Below, piece after piece: positions 58,523 through 64,000 of a stretch of 64,000 nt of DNA. Within the stretch, counting starts at the first letter, position 1. The number at the start of each line of letters is the position of its first letter. The translations under genes were made by a program, and so were the position numbers. Origin of the DNA: Panax quinquefolius (taxonomy: Eukaryota; Streptophyta; Magnoliopsida; Apiales; Araliaceae); contig CM035168.1 of the NCBI GenBank assembly GCA_020205615.1, positions 129,652,795-129,716,794 of the forward strand, given 5' to 3'. The notes below the pieces were generated by a model. The model saw only the letters and a program-made list of their open reading frames with translations, searched no databases and had not been told where the DNA came from.

Positions 58523-59409
58523 TTGCTGTTACTTGCATAACTTTTTACCCTTACTGGTAGACTCATAAATGATGCATGCAAGATAAAGACGGGTATTGAA
58601 TACGATTAGGATGGAATTTTGAGGATAATAATGAGGTCGTAGTCATGTGTGAAGGAGAGAGAATTAATGCCTTTTGCCTACGGAATCATGCCGACAATAT
58701 AGGCAACTCGCGCCCTCTTCCGGAGACACTAAGATTGAAATTTGAAAATGGGTGATAGTTCTAGACATTGTAGTTGTAGTCTTCATCAGCATGCAGCAGT
58801 AGCCATTTATGACAAAGTATCCACATTGAAGTGTGTGTGTGTATGCATGATTATTAAGATCGATCGATGATCATATCTTGTGATCCTCATGGATTTTTCA
58901 ACTTCAACAAAGTAGGAGTAAATTAATTCTCACTTCTCTAGATCCCAATGCACCGTTGGATAATTAATATTGACGAGGAGGAGGAGCTAATTAAGAAAGT
59001 TAGTTTGTGCATGCGGCTTTTTTCCACTTGACTCGGTAGGCATTTATTTAAATAAATTAAAATAGCCTGACCTGCTGGCTGCTATATACACACACATATA
59101 TATGTCCAACTTAGTTGTAACTTCTTGACTTGCCATTTAATTAAAGGGCAAACGAATTTTGGACGACACACTTTCAAAACTAATGTGCCAAAGTTTAGAT
59201 TTAGCAAGAAATTAAACTAATAACTTCCATCAACTTAATTTCGTAGTATATATTGATGAGTTCGTTCATAACTTGAGCCTTCATTTTGGAAAGTTCAGTC
59301 AATTTCCAGTGCCCTATTAAAGTTCTTAATTAATATTTCTTCTTTTTCTTCTACTGCCAGCTTGATGAAGTTACAATATTTAATTTAGTTTTTCCAAATC
59401 ACATCCCAC

Positions 59410-59411
<2 letters not shown>

Positions 59412-59456
<45 letters not shown>
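59412..59456. repeat. (GT)n(TA)n compound microsatellite
   Basis: GT run followed by a TA run. Confidence 0.9.
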
Positions 59457-59458
<2 letters not shown>

Positions 59459-60040
59459 TTTTTTAAACGGATGGGAATTAATTTAAGAAGGAAAAAAAAA
59501 TGTGACTATATATTGATATATATAACCCGGCCGGCCCTAGTTATCAAATTTTCAGTAAAACCTAGGCATGCAGAATTGAAGAAAACAATAATAAAGGGTG
59601 GGTATTACTAACATTGATTCCACTGCCTAAATAAGAATATTCTTGACTATAATTTTTACTAATGCTCTTTTTCAATAGTTGCTAAAATCTATAATGTCAA
59701 AATATTTGTGCTACACAAATTTTAATATTCAAATAGAAGGTAACAAAAAAATCAAATGCCCGAACGATGTGCTGGACGTAAAAATAGTTTTATTCACTTT
59801 TGAAAATAGTATAAAATATATTCTTTTGGTCGAAGAACAATGTAAGTTGACCATTAAATTGTTGAAAGAAGGCAAAAGTCTATACCAATTACTTTTGTAT
59901 AATTTTCTCTTTTACTTTTTTGCTTAACACTATTTTAAATTATTTTTTTAAAAAAATTATTTATTTATTTTTGTTCTAACAACATGCCAATAAATGCAAC
60001 CAACTCATGATTTAGACAAAAAAAAAAACAGAGTTCAATT

Positions 60041-60325
60041 AAAGTTGGCCCAAGCACGCCAATATTATGGTAGGCCGAATCCAAGATACTTCTCAACGAC
60101 CTTCCCCAAAGATGGCCCGGCCCATAAATTGTTGAATTTCCGTACCCACCATTCCCGCGAAAAATAATAATAATAATAATAATAAAAAGAGCTCCTATAT
60201 ATTTTTATTTATTTTACACGAGAGTTAACGCCATTCATTTTCAAAACTAAAATCCGAAAGTCTCTCTCACCCATCATCTCGGATATTAGGGTTTCAGAAT
60301 AAAGATCACAATCATTACACCGCCA
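60041..60325 (+). promoter_or_regulatory. Candidate gene promoter and 5' UTR with site II, E2F and telo-box motifs
   Basis: TTGGCCCAAGC near 60044 and TGGCCCGGCCCA at 60113-60124 contain GGCCCA (complement TGGGCC, plant site II). TTCCCGCGAAAA at 60152-60163 is a near-perfect palindromic E2F site (TTTCCCGCGAAA). CCTATATATTT near 60193 could be a TATA box. TAGGGTTT at 60287-60294 is a telo-box on the minus strand (AAACCCTA), a position common just downstream of the start in plant housekeeping and cell-cycle genes. A CT-rich leader (TCTCTCTCACCC) follows. The combination suggests a proliferation-linked plus-strand gene; no transcript evidence is available here. Confidence 0.5.
60166..60187. repeat. 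(TAA)n microsatellite
   Basis: About seven TAA/AAT units directly after the E2F-like site. Confidence 0.85.
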
Positions 60326-60348
60326 ATGGATCAGCTAATTTTAATCAG
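60326..60348 (+). CDS. Candidate first coding exon of an unidentified host gene
   Basis: CCGCCAATGG is a good plant start context. The frame gives MDQLILI plus two bases of the next codon (AG), then the donor CAG|GTAATA at 60348/60349. It lies 32 bases after the telo-box of the promoter above. No downstream exon could be recognised to 64000; the presumed first intron holds a Pack-MULE and other non-coding sequence, so the rest of the gene would lie beyond the window. The peptide is too short to identify. The whole call depends on promoter context. Confidence 0.35.
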
Positions 60349-60844
60349 GTAATATCGCTATGAACATTTTTGTCAGCGAAGAAATTACTATTAGGACTGA
60401 CTAGCTGCTGTTTCATTTTTATGCTATTGATTTGTGCCTATTACAGTTGAATTTCATCTTTTACTGTGATCTCAATTTTTTTTATGACTACTTGTTTAAT
60501 CTGTTTCTTTAAGCTTTCTCTGGGTTGAGTTGTATCATGAATTTGAAATTTTGAAGCTAAGAATTTGGATTGAGATGTTAATGTTCTTTTGCTGCATTCT
60601 ATTCCAACACACTTTCCTAATTTGCTACTAGTAACATAATAGCTTTACTTTAAGTGAGAAACTCTTTGCCAGGTAGATTGTACAAAATCGTCCGTTGACC
60701 TCCTCCAGCTCAAGATCAAAAGTACTCGGAGTTTGGCTTGAAAAAAAAAAGTCACTACTATTAAGTAGTTTAAATAAAAAAAGTTGAAACTGCTGATTAT
60801 GAACACAAATTGATGAAAATGCATTATGACATTAACATTTTAAA
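60349..60844 (+). other. Presumed first intron, segment before the Pack-MULE
   Basis: T-rich sequence of intron-like composition. A short C/G-richer piece at about 60672-60740 (GTAGATTGTACAAAATCGTC and following) stands out but gives no exon compatible with the phase of the first exon. Confidence 0.35.
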
Positions 60845-61104
60845 CAGGGAAAAAGCACATTTACCCCATTATGGTCGTCGTGTTTTAAGCAATTAGCCAC
60901 TGTACTTTAAAAAAATTCAATTGGCCCACTGTGCTTTTTAAAAATACTTAATCAAGCAATTCCGTCAAATTTTGTTCACAGACGTTAAGAAATTGGACCA
61001 ATTTTCCTACGTGGCATTTGAAAAAAAAAATTAAACAAATTATTTTCTACGTGGCAAGCCAATCAGTCATTGTGTTCCCTCTCTCTCTCTTCTACTTTTC
61101 TTGG

Positions 61105-61350
61105 CACGAACGATGACGTCGAAGCCGTCGCCGGGGATAGAGTGGTCTTGGCACCCCTCTCGGCTTTGGAGAAGGGAGTAGAGGAGATGAGAATGGAGGC
61201 GTCGCAACCGTCGATGAGGCAGTCGTGGAAGAAGAGGCGGCGGCGGCGGTAGTCGGGGAGTTGATCTGTTTGTTGGTGGTGGTGTCTTGCACGATCTGGT
61301 TAAATCTGGGACAAATTTTTTGGTAGAAGTTGGGGGTGAGGTATTTGGAG
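61105..61350 (-). pseudogene. Captured class III peroxidase fragment
   Basis: Class III peroxidases are secreted heme enzymes. On the minus strand the sequence reads [20 protein letters not shown] then [12 protein letters not shown], the mature N-terminus of a PRX41/PRX63-like peroxidase. A one-base shift in a GCC run follows. In the new frame it reads [20 protein letters not shown] (RLFFHDC at 61239-61219, with the distal Arg and His of the heme pocket) and [11 protein letters not shown] further shift gives [12 protein letters not shown] and then the fragment ends near 61105. Only the first quarter or so of the enzyme is present; no signal peptide, proximal His or later region is visible. 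The 103-residue antisense frame 61403-61092 covers part of it. Not a working enzyme. Confidence 0.82.
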
Positions 61351-61564
61351 GAGGATGATTGAAATATGAGCGAGCGTATCATATCATCCGACGGACAAAA
61401 CATCCGCCGGAGTCTCCGTTGTGCGTTTCTTTCTATCCAAAACTCTCACCTTAATTATTTATTATAATTAGATTTGGAGGAGGGCAGTTGAAATATGAGG
61501 TATTTCGCATGATATGATACGCTTGCTCAAATATGGGTCCTGGTGAATTTATTGGAATCCGAGA

Positions 61565-61790
61565 AGTTAGTTTGTAAAAAAAGGAATTTGAATCGCAGTG
61601 CAGAGAGCTTCAAAATCATGGTGATCCCCCCCCCCCAATCATGGTGATCCCCCCCCCCCCCTTCCCAGAGACATGGAGAGAGAGAAAGTTAGTTTGTAAA
61701 AAAAGGAATTTGAATCGCAGTGCAAAGCTTCAAAATCATGGTGATCCCCCTTTCCCATAGACATGGAGAGAGAGAAGAGAAAAAGAGAGA
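61565..61790. repeat. Roughly 110-bp tandem duplication with poly-C runs
   Basis: The unit AGTTTGTAAAAAAAGGAATT...ATCATGGTGATCCCCC...CATGGAGAGAGAG occurs twice (about 61568-61680 and 61688-61788). The first unit also repeats CAATCATGGTGATCCC internally with C-runs of about 10-12. The antisense frame 61639-61947 translates this repeat and is not a gene. Confidence 0.8.
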
Positions 61791-62080
61791 AGGGATGGAG
61801 ACCGATGAGGCAGGGTGAGAAACAAGAAAAGTGGAAGAGAGAGAGAGAGGGAACACAATGGTTTGCCACGTAGAAAATAATTTGTTTTATTTTATTTTTA
61901 AAAGCCACATAAGAAAATTGGTTCAATTTCTTAACGTTTGTGAACAAAATTTGACGGAATGACTTGATTAAGCATTTTTAAAAACCAAAGTGGGTCAATT
62001 GAATTTTTTTAAAGTACAGTGGCTAATTGCTTAAAACACGACGACTATAGTGGGGTAAAGGTGTTTTTTCCCATTTTAAA

Positions 62081-64000
62081 TCAGTCCTAAAAGTTTGTTC
62101 TGTCCCGAATTGAAGGTAAAGATGGAATCATGTGTTGTTCAGATGTAAAACCTACAGAAATAAGAGTTGAGATGGATGTTTTAGTTAGTTGTATAAGCAT
62201 AGGTAGGTCGCTTTGTAACAAAGCCTACCGTATAAGGAATTAGTATGTAAAATGCAGAATAAGCTTTGAAAGAATCAAAGGTATTCAAACATATTCATTT
62301 TTCTAGGACTCTAGATGGTTGGTTAAGGTCTTAAGGATCAATATTGTGTTTATGATGACGGTTGCTCTTGAAAATAAAGACCATAGAAGCCAGTAGAAAG
62401 TTTATACTGGGTAGGAGCTCTAGCTTTTGGCATCTTGGTGGTTTTGATATGGCTAAAATAGTAAAAGAAAAGAATCCTTTGTCGCTGGTAAACCTGTTAA
62501 CTTAATAATACTTCAAATAACTGCGCATTAAACGACAAGGTTCTGGCTTTTCATTCCTTTGTTGAATAAAGTCTGTAAAAAATGTAAAAATTTTCAAGAA
62601 TCATGGTATGAAAAGTTAAGATCCTTAACTGCAGATTGATGATTACTGGCTTAAAGTTTTAATAACTGGTATGGAATTATAATGAAGACAACTTAGGCTA
62701 AGATAATTCATTGGATAGTAATATTTGGAGCAAGCACTTGGAAAAGAATTAAGAAACAGCAATTTGTCAAGGATATTAGAGTCTCAAAGATATGTAAGAA
62801 TAAGCAGTGTATAGAATTTGAGGTCTAGACTCTAGATTATTATGAGTTTATAGATTCATCCTTTGGATTGTGAAGAAAAATAAATGGAATTAAAAATCAA
62901 AGAGCATTGTATGGCGCAAATGTGAAATGCTCAAGCACCAAAGCATAAAAAGAATGAACTGATGTGCCATTGAAAGTTGATAATGACTGTTGGCAGCGAG
63001 GGTATCAGAGGAAGATAATGCAAATTTTTTGGCTGCAAGGTGTCTCAAAAGCTAAGACTCAGAAAAATTCAAATCCAGTGTTCACATAATAATGGTAATG
63101 GGAATGCAATAATACTTGGACTAATTTTCTAGCCGAAGCAAGGTAATAGCGGATCACTTAGGGAAAAACATCAAAATGATCAACTTTATGGTCTTGGCTA
63201 AAACTCTAGCTTTTTGATTGAAGTTGAAATATGTTTTTGCATCTATATCTGTCTGCCCTCTCTTGACATACTGACGAAAATTAGTGTGCTGTGGAGAGCT
63301 TCATCTTTATGGAATCAATACATCATGAAAATGTGAAGATTAGAACTTTCTGCTACAAGCGCACAGAAAATGATTTATCTTTTCCTTATGGTCCTGCCTG
63401 CTAACAATTAGAAAAGGTTTTCACATAGCCTTCTACGTCCTCTTTGATCCTTCTCAACGACCAGTCATCAAACCAATGTGGACCAATACACATTATGCGA
63501 ATTTCTAATTTTTTTTTCACAGCCCTATTGCAAACAATTAGAGAAAGTACTCACCTAGCCTTCCAAGTTGTCTTCTAGCAATGTAGATACCAATTCTTGC
63601 TAATTTCTCCAGCCTTCTAGTAATTTAATTATTCGAAGCTCACCACTAACAGTAAACAGTTACCATTCCATTTTGTATTCCCTAGTCCTGCAAACCCTCT
63701 ATTCTCACACTTTCTTTAATCTCATTATACATGAGAAGTGACGCTAGTGCTTAAGTTCTCTATCCTTGCTTTCCCACAAAACTAACGAGTAATGATTAAT
63801 GCATCTCTAGTTCCCTCTTTATTTTTGTCCCCCTAGTTTTTCATTTAGTCTTTATTTTGTTTATGCTTGAACCTTTGGCTACTGAACTGCCTACTATCTG
63901 TTGATACCTAGCTGGTGCTCTCAAGATCAACCCCTCATTCATCTTCCCTAGCAAGAACTAATACACATAAAATTTCTTGGATTATCGTGTCATTTACTCA
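62081..64000. other. Non-coding sequence to the window edge, presumed intron or intergenic
   Basis: No frame of 60 codons or longer and no recognisable RNA gene, LTR or inverted-repeat element. The composition is less AT-biased than 51000-60000. If the exon at 60326 is real, this is the rest of its first intron. From about 63400 two similar phrases (AACAATTAGAAAAGGTTTTC and AACAATTAGAGAAAGTACTC, each followed by ACCTAGCCTTC-like text) hint at an old local duplication. Confidence 0.4.

Larger units (their letters stand above)
57974..60040. other. Intergenic DNA with microsatellites
   Basis: No gene recognised on either strand. Contains (TA)n at 58471-58517 and (GT)n(TA)n at 59412-59456. 58600-58740 is somewhat GC-richer but no frame could be tied to a family. 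The frames at 59414-59611 and 59679-59927 have no recognisable domain. Confidence 0.4.
60845..62071. mobile_element. Pack-MULE: Mutator-like element with captured peroxidase sequence
   Basis: Inverted ends of about 240 bp: left from CAGGGAAAAAGCACATTTAC through TCTACGTGGCAAGCCAATCA and TGTGTTCCCTCTCTCT to about 61090; right mirrors it from AGAGAGAGAGGGAACACAAT (about 61840) to the outer end. The flanks CATTTTAAA (60836-60844) and CATTTTAAA (62072-62080) are a perfect 9-bp duplication, the Mutator size. No transposase is present. The interior holds a class III peroxidase fragment (minus), a local inverted repeat (ATGATATGATACGC, about 61370-61388 and 61510-61529) and a roughly 110-bp tandem duplication with C-runs. 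Confidence 0.82.

Noticed and set aside
61092..61403. Functional peroxidase gene
   Set aside because: Only the N-terminal quarter is present with two frameshifts, inside a transposon.
61639..61947. Antisense 102-codon Ser/Phe-rich frame
   Set aside because: Spans the 110-bp tandem duplication, C-runs and the inverted end of the Pack-MULE; no family.
1..64000. A new defence, biosynthetic or signalling system
   Set aside because: No cluster of host genes was found. All recognisable coding sequence apart from the short candidate exon belongs to transposable elements or is transposon-captured.
1..64000. tRNA, rRNA or snRNA genes
   Set aside because: No cloverleaf arms, A/B boxes in order, or conserved rRNA blocks were noticed by eye; a tRNAscan or Rfam search was not possible.

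Overview
This window is repeat-dominated DNA from a flowering plant, most likely a eudicot. The signs are Tekay-like (Del) chromovirus Ty3/gypsy elements, a Sirevirus-like Copia element, PIF/Harbinger, hAT, CACTA, Stowaway-like and Mutator-like DNA elements, GT-AG introns, and a plant-type promoter with site II, telo-box and E2F motifs. I could not assign a species. I saw no intact single-copy host gene. The only host-gene candidates are a short first exon at 60326-60348 and a captured class III peroxidase fragment at about 61105-61350.

Layout, left to right. 1-10020: remains of a PIF/Harbinger element with a transposase (exons 991-1518 and 1621-1762) and a Myb/SANT-like second gene (8468-9048 and beyond). 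A non-autonomous Sirevirus-like Copia element (1763-7780) splits the transposase, and that element carries a solo LTR (4620-5961) with a perfect GTGTC target duplication. 10012-11407: a foldback element holding a small hAT with an 8-bp target duplication. 12396-50953: one (TA)n microsatellite opened by a four-layer nest of Ty3/gypsy elements.

The gypsy nest resolves as follows. Element A (12436-50896, plus strand) is a full-length but frameshifted Tekay-like chromovirus with LTRs of about 2.46 kb. Element B (14731-43434, plus strand) sits in the 5' LTR of A. Inside B are D, a minus-strand solo-LTR-like block in gag (17408-21299), and E, an LTR-derived fragment with a 57-bp minisatellite (about 22300-24565). 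Element C (25648-42002, minus strand) lies in the 3' LTR of B. C has the unusual form LTR-internal-LTR-internal-LTR, and both internals lack the reverse transcriptase core.

50954-64000 is AT-rich intergenic DNA with microsatellites, a CACTA end (about 53938-54305), a hAT-like MITE (54614-55268), two Stowaway-like MITEs, a 249-bp CACTA MITE with GGA target duplication (57722-57970), a candidate E2F/site II promoter with a short first exon, and a Pack-MULE in the presumed first intron carrying peroxidase sequence (60845-62071).

No host pathway can be read from this window. The functional logic is that of transposon life cycles: LTR promoters, tRNA-Met primer sites, polypurine tracts, gag-pol, and trans-mobilised deletion derivatives. 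Copies of the same repeat differ in a patterned way (CAG reading as CGA, scrambled CCG/CGG), which looks more like consensus error at methylated CHG sites than natural decay. Many frameshifts in the gypsy elements should therefore be treated with caution.
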